This document shows, in pieces, positions 8,900 through 18,804 of a stretch of 64,000 nt of DNA (position 1 is its first letter; the number at the start of each line of letters is the position of its first letter). Location: contig CAVRHV010000013.1 in NCBI GenBank assembly GCA_963721075.1, positions 124,001 through 188,000 on the forward strand, written 5' to 3'. The notes beneath the pieces were generated by a model, which had not been told where the DNA came from, did not search any database, and saw nothing but the letters and a program-made list of their open reading frames with translations. This DNA comes from DATFVA01 sp963721075. GTDB taxonomy: Bacteria > Bacteroidota > Ignavibacteria > Ignavibacteriales > Ignavibacteriaceae. A program made the translations under genes and the position numbers.

Positions 8900-9358
8900 T
8901 CATTTTTTCACGTTAAATATTCTTTTGAATTCTTCAACACTGTCCATATCTCGTATACGTTGCTCCTCTTCATCTTTATCGTTCCTTTTTTGCAGCTCAG
9001 CCGCGAAATCCTCTGCAGAGATCACTGATGCACTGCAAACCCGGGCGAATTCTCTTAGATTATTATCAGATGTAATAACTGTAATGAGTTTAGGATTTTT
9101 AGAAGCAGATATTTCAGCTTTGATTCTGTCATCTGCAGACTTATTTTCGGAATAAATTATTTTAGCTGCAGCCATTTTTATAGGTGTGTTCTGAAATCCG
9201 TCAAAATGAAGGGATACCCTCGTTTTTTTCCCCCGAAAATAACTTTCGAGTATAAGGGCAATCTTTTCGCGGGCTGACTGCTTATCAGTTCTCTGAAGCT
9301 GCTGTAACGATTTTATTTTTCCAATAAGATTATTTCCGTCGATAATATACCTTCTCAT
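8900..9358 (-). CDS. YacP-like NYN-domain protein (putative ribonuclease)
   Basis: 152 residues forming one PIN/NYN-type domain. It opens MRRYIIDGNNLIGKI, where the Asp-Gly-Asn-Asn motif carries a metal-binding Asp. Further acidic positions occur in LHFDGFQN, SADDRIKAEI and VITSDNNLREFA, in the order expected for the family. YacP/Rae1 in Bacillus is a ribosome-associated endoribonuclease; activity here is inferred from that. It starts two bases after the LptD-like gene, so the two are probably co-transcribed. The last 20 residues are charged. Confidence 0.75.
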   Translation of the reverse strand: MRRYIIDGNNLIGKIKSLQQLQRTDKQSAREKIALILESYFRGKKTRVSLHFDGFQNTPIKMAAAKIIYSENKSADDRIKAEISASKNPKLITVITSDNNLREFARVCSASVISAEDFAAELQKRNDKDEEEQRIRDMDSVEEFKRIFNVKK

Positions 9359-9360
9359 CT

Positions 9361-11903
9361 CTAGTACCCCCTTCCGCTGTAGAACTGATCTTGCTTGGTA
9401 ACTTTTAGATCCTGCAGCTGTGGTGCTTTAACTCTAATCTCAAATCTGTAGCCTCGGTAGGTGCCTATAGGATTCCATGTGAAATTCATCAGCCAGCAGT
9501 GCAGGTCGCGCGAGATTCTAATCTGGGGAGCGGCAAACTCGTGTCGCTGGAAGTCATAGCTTCCGGTGAATGAAAACTTCCAGTTGGGTGTAAGATTGAA
9601 ATTTATACCTCCGCTCAGGTTCATAGTCTCCCGTTTTTGAGACGGGATTGGCTTGCTGAGGGAATAATTAAAGGTCAGGTTAAGATCCCAGGGTATCGTA
9701 AAATCAGGTTCTTTTTCCGAATAAATTCCCTTATAAACATTATCGCCGTTTTGAAGTTCATACTGGCCTTCGGGCGGGGGTTGTTTACTTTCGGCCGATT
9801 TCAACTTTTCTCCGGAAAGGCTGGTAGAAATTGAGAAATTGAAATTCGTAAGACGCAGAAGTCCCTTACCTTCATTAACAAGGAACTTATTAATTCTGGT
9901 TTTATCAGATGTATAATCATAAGGAGTAAAATTTGAGCTGCCTGAAAAGTTGAACCAATCCCCTATCTGCGTTCTGTACTGCAGTCCAAGATCAGAAAGC
10001 CTCATACTATCTGCCGCAAAATTATAACTCATCGATGCTGACAGATTCAGAAGTTGTATCTTATTCTCCTTTGATGTGGTATCCGAGAGATCCGGCAAAG
10101 TTTTCATTTCAAAAATATTACCCAGTGAGAATGTAATTCTTTGGGACTCCCCGGAAGGTGCTCCGCCGAATACTTCCCGCTGGAATTTATCGTAGTGGAT
10201 CACCTTATTATTAGGATCGATGTATGAATCATAATAACCCCAGAAGGACTTAGAGAAATCAGGATTATAATTATAAGAAATGCTGGGATTAACGGTATGC
10301 CTGATAGCATTAACACCGAAACTGTTTACAGGAAAGATACCATAAAACTTCGTTGAAGCCGTTAGTCCCATTCCGAAAGTTCTCACGAAGTTAATCTCAT
10401 GTTCATCATTTATAAATGTTGTATCGTTCCCTGTTTTCGGAGAAACGCCTCTTTCGTATACTACTCTTTTATTATACCACCTTTCCTGGTAGCGTACCGA
10501 AGGGGCAATACTGATATAGCCTAATTTGGGAGAAAGTCCGGCCGAGATCTGATGATTAAATCCTCCCCGGATGTCGAGATGTCCGTTCGTCTTGTCACGG
10601 TCATTCTCGAACTGCCCGGTATAACTGTAGCCGAATAGTTCATACCATTTTTGTTCTCCAACTCCACTCCCGCGGAAAGGATAACTCTGCGACCTGGTAA
10701 AGGTCAGTCTTGGAAGTACTTCCTGAATATTACCTGATCCCAGATCCTGATTTCTTGAATAGCTGGCAGAAAGATTGTTCCCGGATTCATCCCAGGTTTT
10801 AGAGAAAGTAGCATTCGAAACTATCTGATTCCTTAATAACTGATTGAAGTCAGTATAATTACTATATATCTGATTTCCCGAAGTAAATTCAAGGTTAGCA
10901 TCGAACGTCATTGTAGGAGTAAACTTCTGATTATGGGACCAATTAATCGACCAAAATATATTTTCATTTCTGTTCGGCTCTGAAGATAGTCCTGATATTT
11001 TATCTGAATAAGTCCCCTGAAGAGTTCCGGTAAAATTATAACGTTCTGCATACCGGAAACGGGAATTTGCGCCGAAACTACCTCGTGTATAATAATCCCC
11101 CGTCACGTTCAAATCCATATAATCACTTATTGCCCAGAAATACCCGAATTTGGAAAAATACTTACCATAGTTAGGATCATCACCAAATACCGGGCGGGAT
11201 AATACCCGATCTTCTTCCGGATTCCAGCGGAAATACCGCAAATGGAAGCGGAACAGGAAAAGGAACATCACCTACAAAAAGCCATATCCATTCAGCCATC
11301 ACCTCTTTCTGCTGTACAACTTTCATTTTAGGAGAATAGAAAAAATAATCGGGATCCGTTTTATCGCAGGTTGTATAAATACCATCCTTAATGAAATACG
11401 TATCCTTATCAACCTTCTTAATCTTCGAACCGGTGTAATAAGCTCCTTCGCTCTCAGTACCGGCTGAAGCAATAAATCCTCTCTGGGATTTGAAATTAAA
11501 CCTCATCCTGAAACCTTCATACTTTTCCCCTTTATCGATTAAGTACAGGTGTACCTTCATACTTTCCGGCAGTATCCGTAGGAACTCCCTCCGCCTCCAC
11601 TCCGCCGGTTTCAAAATCAACTTTAATATTTGCTGCTTTAAGGTCGGTTTGTTTGTACTGAATATCACTCGTACCGTACAGATACATTTCCTTCCTGCTG
11701 ATAACAAAGATAAGCGAATCGGATGAGCTTGCGTTGATTACGGTATCAATATCGCCCGGTTTGGTTTTAACAGAGTCGGATGTAAGGAGAGAATCAATAA
11801 CAGGCGAGCTTATTGAATCGGGCGGAACCAGCCCTGTTGAATCAATTTGCTGAGCAAATTCCTGAACAGATAACAGTATTACTATCAGTAAGAAATTTCT
11901 CAT
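9361..11903 (-). CDS. LptD/OstA-like outer-membrane assembly protein, two frame breaks
   Basis: About 845 residues once two breaks are repaired. The N-terminus has a signal peptide (MRNFLLIVILLSVQEFAQ) and an OstA-like beta-jellyroll segment (MYLYGTSDIQYKQTDLKAANIKVDF). It is followed by RGFIASAGTESEGAYYTG, FPLESGRRSGIIPP and then a long beta-barrel with alternating polar and aromatic strands that ends at a Tyr, as barrel proteins often do. Homologues place lipopolysaccharide in the outer membrane. The first break is near 11539 (one extra A on the coding strand), the second near 11192-11194 (one extra C). Both sides of each break are strongly family-like, so the breaks are probably sequence errors. 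Confidence 0.72.
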
Positions 11904-11945
11904 TTCAGAAATGATATGAAGAATAGTTCAAAAATAAGCCTATCC

Positions 11946-12908
11946 TCAGGATTTATAATACACTAAAGCTGATGCCCCTTTTATCCCGGCATCATTTTTT
12001 AATTTTGCGGGATAGACCTCGATTCTGTCGCGTAAAGGGGTCAGTACACGCGAAGAAGCCGTTTCCCGGATAGCGTCAAACAATGGTTTGCCAAATCCCG
12101 ATACGCCGCCCCCAATAATAAAAGTACTTACATCGAGCAGATTGCTAACTGAAGCAAGCGCACATCCGATATAGTAACCCATCTGCTTTACTATCGACTG
12201 AGCATAACTATCACCTTCTTCAGAAGCATTATCTATAATCCTGGGTGTAAGCTGTTCGAGATCATTATCTATCAACTCCCATATTTTCGAGTCGGGATGA
12301 TCGGGCATTTCTTTTTTAATTCTGCTTATAAGATAATGATTACCAACATACGCCTCTATACATCCGAAAGACCCGCAGTTGCACTTAGGTCCTTTATGAT
12401 CTATTGTCACGTGGCCGATTTCACCTGCTGCTCCGAATTCCCCCCTGTATATTTCATTATTTATTATTATTCCACCACCTACTCCGGTTCCCAGCGTTAC
12501 CATTATAAATGAATCATACTTTTTCCCTGCACCGAATATCAGTTCTCCTATTGCCGCAGCGTTAGCATCATTTTCAACGAAAACTTTTTTATCAAACTCC
12601 TTCTCAATAAGCTTACCGAGATTTACCTTTTCCCAGTTCGGGAAGTTAGGAGGATTCTCAACTGTACCCTTTTTTACCGATACCACACCCGGAGCACCTA
12701 TGCCTATACCAGATATTTTCTTTTTATTTTTATCGAGTATCTGGTGAATTCCCTTTTTAATCTGTTCAACTACTGCATCAGGACCATCGTCGGCATTTGT
12801 TTCAACTGAGATCTTCTTACTTATCTTTCCTTTTTCTGACACAATTCCAATTTTTACGCTCGTTCCGCCAAGATCCACTCCAAGAGTATATTTGTCCGAT
12901 TTAGCCAT
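11946..12908 (-). CDS. ROK-family sugar kinase, probable glucokinase
   Basis: 320 residues of the ROK family, which phosphorylates glucose or other hexoses with ATP. The phosphate-binding LGVDLGGTSVKIGIV opens the protein, ENDANAAA (112-119) holds the catalytic Asp114, and GHVTID with CNCGSFGCIE (Cys176, 178, 183) forms the zinc site typical of enzymatic ROK members. No helix-turn-helix domain precedes it, so it is a kinase rather than a NagC/XylR-type repressor. Substrate is inferred; glucose is the commonest for this clade. It has its own 189-bp upstream gap. Confidence 0.85.
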   Translation of the reverse strand: MAKSDKYTLGVDLGGTSVKIGIVSEKGKISKKISVETNADDGPDAVVEQIKKGIHQILDKNKKKISGIGIGAPGVVSVKKGTVENPPNFPNWEKVNLGKLIEKEFDKKVFVENDANAAAIGELIFGAGKKYDSFIMVTLGTGVGGGIIINNEIYRGEFGAAGEIGHVTIDHKGPKCNCGSFGCIEAYVGNHYLISRIKKEMPDHPDSKIWELIDNDLEQLTPRIIDNASEEGDSYAQSIVKQMGYYIGCALASVSNLLDVSTFIIGGGVSGFGKPLFDAIRETASSRVLTPLRDRIEVYPAKLKNDAGIKGASALVYYKS

Positions 12909-13097
12909 AACTTACTCCGTCTTTTCCTTAAAAATTATAAAGTATATCCTTCAAACATTAAATAAATGAATTACGATAAGCAAATATAAATTTATTAGGG
13001 ATTTATATCCCAAATGTGGAGAGAATTTTTGAAAAATGTAAGCCGAATAACATAAATGAGACAGGGCTTATAACGGAAATTATACCAGTTATTAACT

Positions 13098-13706
13098 TTA
13101 TTTATTCGTAAAACTTACACTCACTATTCTTAATTCTTCCGGGTATTGTATAGGGCCCAGTGAAGTTGATACCGTCGGGCGTGCGTACAAAGTCAGGTTT
13201 GAGGCAGAACCTTTGTTTCCTCCTATAGCAAGTGCCAGATTAATCAGATCTTCGTAGCCTTTATTCTGGAAGAATTTAACCAGGTCGAGGTTCATCTGGA
13301 TAGGGATGATGCTCACTTCCCCGGTACCGGGAATTGACACATTATTTTTTAGTCCCCCCGAAATTGTCTCATTACCATTTATCATCAGCCGCCAGGGAAA
13401 ATCGGTGATTGTCGCATTTGTATTTGGATAACCTCCTGTACCGTCATTAGGATTTTTCGCCTGCACATTCAAGACAAAAGAAACAGGAAGAGACCCGCTG
13501 GCAACAGCCTGCGATATTCTCAGAATCTCAATTGAACTGAAGTCTGATAGTTTAGACTTACCGGAAAGATTTACACCATTAAGAGCGAAGCCGTTGACAT
13601 CGCCGAGCTTGAACTGGAGTCTTGACAAATTAACAATCGATTGATAAACGCTGCATCCGCTGACAGTAAGAACAAGTATAAAAGCATAGATATATAATTT
13701 CTTCAT
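13098..13706 (-). CDS. LEA-type lipoprotein of unknown function
   Basis: 202 residues. A signal peptide with lipobox VSGC (Cys18) predicts lipid anchoring in the periplasm. The body alternates short beta strands with LNVQAKNPND, a pattern like LEA14/WHy-type immunoglobulin-like domains, but the match is from appearance only. It follows the Gfo/Idh gene by 10 bases and may share its transcript. Confidence 0.6.
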   Translation of the reverse strand: MKKLYIYAFILVLTVSGCSVYQSIVNLSRLQFKLGDVNGFALNGVNLSGKSKLSDFSSIEILRISQAVASGSLPVSFVLNVQAKNPNDGTGGYPNTNATITDFPWRLMINGNETISGGLKNNVSIPGTGEVSIIPIQMNLDLVKFFQNKGYEDLINLALAIGGNKGSASNLTLYARPTVSTSLGPIQYPEELRIVSVSFTNK

Positions 13707-13716
13707 AATCGTCTCC

Positions 13717-14724
13717 TCAATTGGAATTGGATAAAATCAGCTTCTGTGATTCCCCTATCTTCTGAAGTATCTGTTCCGCAACCCGGAGAGCCCGCAGTCC
13801 GTCTTCACCGGATACAACCGGTTTAGTGTTATTTATTACTGAATCTACAAAAAGCTGAAGTTCGTACTGAAGCGCATTTTGTTCCTTTATTTCCGGCTGT
13901 TCGTAAATAACTCTTTTTTTCTTTTCTCCTATACCGATCTCACCAAAGGAAATAGTGGTTATCCCGGTATCCTGATCCAGCGGTACCAGTCTGTACACCT
14001 CAGACATTCCGGTATTAAAATCGAGGGAGATATAATTATCTCTCTGGAAAATTCTCATCTTTCTCATCTTCTTCTGTGAAATTCTGCTTGCTGTAACATT
14101 AGCAACAGCCCCATTCTCAAACTTAATTCTTGCATTTGCAATATCTATGGAATCTGAGACCACAGCCACACCCGATGCATCAATCTGCTGAACTTTGCTC
14201 TTTATAAGGCTAAGGATTATATCAATATCATGGATCATAAGATCGAGCACAACGGCAACATCAGTACCCCGCGGATTAAACTGAGCCAGCCTGTCTGTCT
14301 GTATAAATTTAGGCTCAAGAATATATTGCTCGAGCGAAACCAGTGCAGGGTTAAATCGTTCAATATGCCCCACCTGCAGATTAAGTTTCTTATCAGCCGC
14401 AAGTTTCACAAGCTCTTCGGCCTGGGGAATTGTGGCGGTAATGGGTTTCTCTATAAAAAGAGGTTTTCCTGCATTCAGACATTCTTTAGCCAGATCATAA
14501 TGTGCACTTGTAGTGGCAGCAATAGAGACAGCATCAACTTCTTTAAGCAGATCCTGCAAATTGTTATAAACTTCCGTACCGAATTCCTCGCTTACTAATT
14601 TCGACTGAAGCTGGTTTATATCATAAACACCGGTTAATTTACAATTCGGAATAGAGGTGAACATTTTAGCATGCAGTTTTCCAAGGTGCCCCGTTCCGAC
14701 TATTCCAATATTTAACTTTTCCAT
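13717..14724 (-). CDS. Gfo/Idh/MocA-family NAD(P)-dependent sugar dehydrogenase
   Basis: 335 residues. The Rossmann motif GIVGTGHLGKLHA lies at 7-19, the EKPIT motif at 92-96 and the catalytic-region His in LMIHDIDI around 165-170. The HLGKLH opening and GHIERFNP segment resemble the clade that includes UDP-GlcNAc 3-dehydrogenase (GnnA), which makes an amino sugar for lipid A, but no GnnB-like aminotransferase is adjacent, so the substrate stays open. It starts nine bases after the plug-like gene stops. Confidence 0.8.
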   Translation of the reverse strand: MEKLNIGIVGTGHLGKLHAKMFTSIPNCKLTGVYDINQLQSKLVSEEFGTEVYNNLQDLLKEVDAVSIAATTSAHYDLAKECLNAGKPLFIEKPITATIPQAEELVKLAADKKLNLQVGHIERFNPALVSLEQYILEPKFIQTDRLAQFNPRGTDVAVVLDLMIHDIDIILSLIKSKVQQIDASGVAVVSDSIDIANARIKFENGAVANVTASRISQKKMRKMRIFQRDNYISLDFNTGMSEVYRLVPLDQDTGITTISFGEIGIGEKKKRVIYEQPEIKEQNALQYELQLFVDSVINNTKPVVSGEDGLRALRVAEQILQKIGESQKLILSNSN

Positions 14725-14733
14725 TTCAACCTG

Positions 14734-15954
14734 TTATTGTTTACTGAAAATCCTGGCGTACCCTATTATATGATCATAGCCGCCTAAATCAGGATCATTA
14801 TAATACAAAAATACATAATAATAATTTGAAGTATCCCAGCTGTTTCCCTCCAGCGTATACCAATCGATATCCTTTACTGTGTTCCCTGAGACTTCACCAA
14901 TAACGTACTGGTAATCATAGATCCCTCTTTTGAGAGGTATCGTAAGTGAATATATCCCTCCCTGTTCGTTCATTTTATACCCGGGTTCGACTATCCAGTT
15001 ATTAAAGGCTCCTACAAGAAAAATATCGCTATAGACAGGGTCAGAGGGCCTTATTGAGAAAACCACATTCTTATAGGTTGCATAGTCATTTTTATAATTG
15101 AGCAGAATTTCCCCGCCGTTCAGATCAGGGGGACCTTCCTCGAAGAACCTTGAGTACTCGAGACCGTCGAACTGAGCCTTAACCGTTTCACCGGTGTATT
15201 TGTTATAATTTCTTATATCTGTCTGTCGATACTCATTGCCCGGACGGATATCGCGGATAGTAAATGTAAACTTCCTGTCACCATCCCAGTAAAACTGTCT
15301 CTGGTTCGTATTAAATGAGCGGTCTACCACATAAGGATATTCTGTTTTGTGATTTTCTATTATCTCAAGGTGATCCACAAACATAGGGTGGTATTTCTGC
15401 GGAAGATTTATCTCTGATGTAATATTAAAAATATAAGCCAGCTCCGTTGGGAAATAGGTCTTATCTTCCAGTTTCTCCTTTGTCAGGCTGACATTCATCG
15501 GAACAGTTCCTTCAATCACTACAAATCTTCCTGAAGCGTAAACCTTTGAAGTATCGTAAGTATCTGTTATAAAGTACATCCATTTACCTGACCAGGGAAA
15601 GCTTATATCACCTCTTTTATCCGGAAACGACTCCTTAAAATGATACCTCGCTTCTTTAACCGTTACCGGCAGAACGTCGTAATCAGGATTATTAAAAATA
15701 TTATGACCATGGTTTGCGAGGAATAGATTTCCTGTGGGAGTCCAGTTTTTATCGCAGAAACGAAAAACAAAACTCAGCTGAGGCACATCATTAGCCTGTA
15801 CGTCAAATTCCACAGTGAGACCATTATCGGTAATAACCGGAAGTGAGGTAACGTCATTACCCGGATAGGCAATAAGAGATTTAATTGAGATATTCTCCTG
15901 CGCAGCAATAACCGCAGGCAGAAATGCAGCTAAAAAGAATAATATTTTAGACAA
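14734..15954 (-). CDS. DUF5103-like protein, probable type IX secretion plug-domain protein
   Basis: 406 residues with a signal peptide (FFLAAFLPAVIAAQ). The N-terminal half has the beta-rich layout seen in DUF5103/T9SS plug proteins (VEFDVQANDVPQLSFVFRFCDKNW read in two pieces, later GLEYSRFFEEGPPDLNGGE). The C-terminal third (VFSIRPSDPVYSDIFLVGAFNNW) resembles an E-set/CBM48 fold. In Flavobacterium the plug protein closes the SprA translocon from the periplasm. The presence of T9SS cargo in this window supports the assignment, but the similarity is judged by eye and could reflect a broader E-set family. Confidence 0.55.
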   Translation of the reverse strand: MSKILFFLAAFLPAVIAAQENISIKSLIAYPGNDVTSLPVITDNGLTVEFDVQANDVPQLSFVFRFCDKNWTPTGNLFLANHGHNIFNNPDYDVLPVTVKEARYHFKESFPDKRGDISFPWSGKWMYFITDTYDTSKVYASGRFVVIEGTVPMNVSLTKEKLEDKTYFPTELAYIFNITSEINLPQKYHPMFVDHLEIIENHKTEYPYVVDRSFNTNQRQFYWDGDRKFTFTIRDIRPGNEYRQTDIRNYNKYTGETVKAQFDGLEYSRFFEEGPPDLNGGEILLNYKNDYATYKNVVFSIRPSDPVYSDIFLVGAFNNWIVEPGYKMNEQGGIYSLTIPLKRGIYDYQYVIGEVSGNTVKDIDWYTLEGNSWDTSNYYYVFLYYNDPDLGGYDHIIGYARIFSKQ

Positions 15955-15962
15955 TGTTTCCC

Positions 15963-16202
15963 CTAGATGTTAAAGATTTCCACACATTTAATTGACTGGT
16001 AAGGTACAAATATCCTCACCTGCTCATTTTCTCTTACAGTTTCGAGTAAAAGTCCGTCGTCGTATGCTTCGGTAAGTTTGCCTGACTTAAAAACTATCTC
16101 ATAAATTGGTGTGTCAGAATGAGGATCAATTGTCAGTCCATAATTTTCATAAAGAGTTATATGCAGTGTCTTGCCAATAAACTTTTTCCATTCCATTTTC
16201 AT
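15963..16202 (-). CDS. Small hypothetical protein, coupled to upstream gene
   Basis: 79 residues, no family recognised. It is beta-rich, acidic, without signal peptide, with the central phrase YEIVFKSGKLTEAYDDGLLLE. Its ATG overlaps the upstream stop in an ATGA arrangement (16199-16202), which usually means translational coupling. It ends eight bases before the plug-like gene starts, so the three may form one transcript. Confidence 0.6.
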   Translation of the reverse strand: MKMEWKKFIGKTLHITLYENYGLTIDPHSDTPIYEIVFKSGKLTEAYDDGLLLETVRENEQVRIFVPYQSIKCVEIFNI

Positions 16203-16937
16203 TGAGTATCTCCCTGGTTAAGTAACCGATTAATATTATCAAGAAATTCATTCATATCTGCACACAGATAATACTTTTTTATGAACTGCGACGCAATGGT
16301 AAGTTCTCCCGCATTGATATAGTTAGCATACCCGGCAGCTATTGCTGATCTATTCCTGCGGCTAAGATCGCAGTTATATTCTCCCGAATCTGTAAATGAA
16401 TCCAGGTAATCGATAATTTCCTCATTCTCCTGAATGTACAGATCGTAAATATCTGCATTAACAATATAGATCTGGCCGCTCTCATACTTCCAGCAGTTTA
16501 TAGGCAGAAAGATATCCGAATCCTGGTCATCATCGCTGTCGAAGTATTCGAAATCAGGATTGCCGGTAACTATTATCTCACCTCCCTCTTCATTGGAGAA
16601 CATATCGTACGGCTCAGTTGTTCCGCTGCGGATAGAATCCGCCAGTGAGAATTCATCGAGAGTACTGAAGATATAAATGGTATAATCGGGAATATTACCA
16701 TAAAGCTGCTGAATCGATTACTATATACTCATCCACACTGTCGTTATCGAGATCAACGGTATAATCATGCGGATTACTGAAAGTCATTTCGAAAATAATA
16801 TCGTTGGTAGTATTATCGGTAACGGTTAGAAGAGAATCGTGCAGCTGTGCGGTAAAATGGTCAAATGTGAAAATCTGCTGAGGGAATGCAGCGCCTGAAA
16901 AAATGACAAATAAAGAAATAAAGAAAATTTTATTCAT
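16199..16937 (-). CDS. Exported hypothetical protein, frame broken
   Basis: About 245 residues after repair. Starts MNKIFFISLFVIFSGAAFPQ (signal peptide) and contains an Asp-rich VDLDNDSVDEYIVIDSA segment like FG-GAP/VCBS calcium-binding loops. The first frame stops in an extra-base slip at AAA 16702-16704 (TTT on the coding strand). Deleting one base continues as YGNIPDYTIYIFSTLDEF and joins the downstream part that starts to look independent at 16603. The C-terminus is helical and ends in the ATGA overlap with the next gene. Function unknown. Confidence 0.6.
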
Positions 16938-17001
16938 AAAACCCGGAATTTTTTTCTTTCTCTAATATAGCTTAATTGAAATAATATAACAGTTCAATTT
17001 A

Positions 17002-17032
17002 AAATAAAAACTCCCGGCGGAAACCGGGAGTT
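17002..17032 (-). terminator. Rho-independent terminator after pntB
   Basis: 9-bp stem AACTCCCGG / CCGGGAGTT (17009-17017 with 17024-17032), six-base loop. Read on the minus strand it is followed by TTTTTATTTT. It lies just downstream of the pntB stop. Confidence 0.85.
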
Positions 17033-17054
17033 GAGTTGAGAATTGCTATAAATT

Positions 17055-18467
17055 TTACAGATTCTTTATCTCGTTAGTTAGTTTTGTCATTGCGTCTTTT
17101 GCATCGCCGAAATACATAAGGGCGTTGGGATAGAAGAACAGTTCGTTATCTATTCCAGCATAACCAACGTTGAGCGAACGTTTGTTAATTACGACTGTCT
17201 TGGCATAATCTACATTCAGGATCGGCATTCCGTAAATAGGACTGCTTTGATCGTGGCGGGCAGCAGGGTTCACAACGTCATTGGCGCCGATAACAATTAC
17301 AACATCAGTGTTAGAGAAATCGTCATTTATATCTTCCATAGCATAGAGTTTATCGTAAGGCACCTGCGCTTCAGCCAGCAGAACGTTCATATGTCCCGGC
17401 ATTCTTCCTGCAACCGGGTGAATAGCAAAACGGACTTTCACACCTTTCTTTTCAAGAACATTCATTAAGTCGTGCACTGCATGCTGAGCCTGTGCAACTG
17501 CCATACCGTAGCCGGGAACAATTATAACACTGCTTACAGCATCGAGGAGCATCGCAAGCTCTTCGGCATCGATAGATTTAACATCTCCTTTGGGTGATGT
17601 TGTGCCTGTTGATTCTCCTGTTCCGCCGGCCGAGGCCCAGCCTCCGAGAAGTACGTTCATAAGTGAACGGTTCATGCCGCGGCACATAATAAGCGTAAGT
17701 ATTATTCCCGAAGCACCAACAAGCGCACCTGCAATGATCAGCTCATTATTCCCAAGCACGAAACCGGTAGTAGAACCTGCTATACCTGAATATGAGTTTA
17801 ACAGCGAAATAGCAACCGGCATATCTGCGCCTCCTATAGGGAGCACAAGCAGAACTCCGAGAACCAGCGATACCAAAGTTATAATCAGCACAAGGGAAAT
17901 CGAGCCGGGGTTTATGACAATGTAGGCTCCTCCACCCAGGACAGCCAGTAATAGTATCAGATTTATGGGGTGCTGAAGAGGATACTTAACTACTTTTCCG
18001 GTAACAATACCCTGAAGTTTTCCGAAAGCGATCATAGAACCGGTGAAGGTAACCCCGCCTATGAGCAGACTGAGTATTATAGCTATTCCCTGATCAATGG
18101 GCAGGTTGAACGGAAGTCCGGTATTAACCGGATAATTCGGGTTCAGTTTATAATATTCTGCAAGTGCAACCAGCGTTGAAGCACCGCCTCCGAAACCGTT
18201 CAGCATACCAACCATCTGCGGCATGCCCGTCATCGGGACTTTGATTGCGAGAATAACACCAACAAGCGAACCGACTATCACACCAATCAGGATCCACTCG
18301 AATGTCAGTACGTGCTGATCAAAAAGTGTAATGATGATCGCCATCGCCATACCGATTGACGCAAAAAGATTACCTTTACGTGCGGTCTTCGGTGAGCCGA
18401 GATATTTAATTCCGAAGATGAAAAAGATCGAGGATACCAGATAAGTTAATTCAATTACTACTCTCAT
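17055..18467 (-). CDS. pntB: NAD(P) transhydrogenase subunit beta
   Basis: 470-residue membrane subunit of proton-translocating transhydrogenase, which transfers hydride from NADH to NADP+ using the proton gradient. Multiple hydrophobic helices fill residues 1-270, including the conserved MVGMLNGFGGGAS stretch. The C-terminal NADP-binding domain III contains IVPGYGMAVAQAQHAV, FAIHPVAGRMPGHMNVLLAEA and VVIVIGANDVVNPAA, all family signatures. Third gene of pntA1-pntA2-pntB, spaced nine bases from pntA2. Confidence 0.95.
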   Translation of the reverse strand: MRVVIELTYLVSSIFFIFGIKYLGSPKTARKGNLFASIGMAMAIIITLFDQHVLTFEWILIGVIVGSLVGVILAIKVPMTGMPQMVGMLNGFGGGASTLVALAEYYKLNPNYPVNTGLPFNLPIDQGIAIILSLLIGGVTFTGSMIAFGKLQGIVTGKVVKYPLQHPINLILLLAVLGGGAYIVINPGSISLVLIITLVSLVLGVLLVLPIGGADMPVAISLLNSYSGIAGSTTGFVLGNNELIIAGALVGASGIILTLIMCRGMNRSLMNVLLGGWASAGGTGESTGTTSPKGDVKSIDAEELAMLLDAVSSVIIVPGYGMAVAQAQHAVHDLMNVLEKKGVKVRFAIHPVAGRMPGHMNVLLAEAQVPYDKLYAMEDINDDFSNTDVVIVIGANDVVNPAARHDQSSPIYGMPILNVDYAKTVVINKRSLNVGYAGIDNELFFYPNALMYFGDAKDAMTKLTNEIKNL

Positions 18468-18476
18468 TTTTTATCC

Positions 18477-18764
18477 TCACTTTTTCTTTTTGAACATTTT
18501 TAACATTCTGTCGGTCACAAGGAAACCACCGACCACATTTATCATCGCGAAAATGACCGCGACCATTCCCAGGATGGTACTGATTGTGAACTGCTCCATC
18601 CCTGCGCTCAATAAAGCACCGACGATCGTAATTCCCGAGATGGCATTGGAACCCGACATAAGCGGTGTATGGAGTGTCGGAGGCACCTTGGTTATCAATT
18701 CAAAACCGACGAATATTGCCAGCACGAAAACATATATGTGCATTAAAAAAGTTAAATCCACCAT
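18477..18764 (-). CDS. pntAB: NAD(P) transhydrogenase subunit alpha 2 (membrane part)
   Basis: 95 residues with about three hydrophobic helices. The stretch FVGFELITKVPPTLHTPLMSGSNAISGI is the alpha-subunit membrane signature (quoted here in two overlapping parts: FELITKVPPTLHTPLMSG and SNAISGITIVGALL). In E. coli this region is fused to alpha; here it is separate, as in Rhodospirillum rubrum. A GGAAGG-like ribosome site precedes the ATG. Confidence 0.93.
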   Translation of the reverse strand: MVDLTFLMHIYVFVLAIFVGFELITKVPPTLHTPLMSGSNAISGITIVGALLSAGMEQFTISTILGMVAVIFAMINVVGGFLVTDRMLKMFKKKK

Positions 18765-18804
18765 AAATTTTTTCCTTCCTTATGTTTGCCGGAGCGGCTG
18801 CAAA

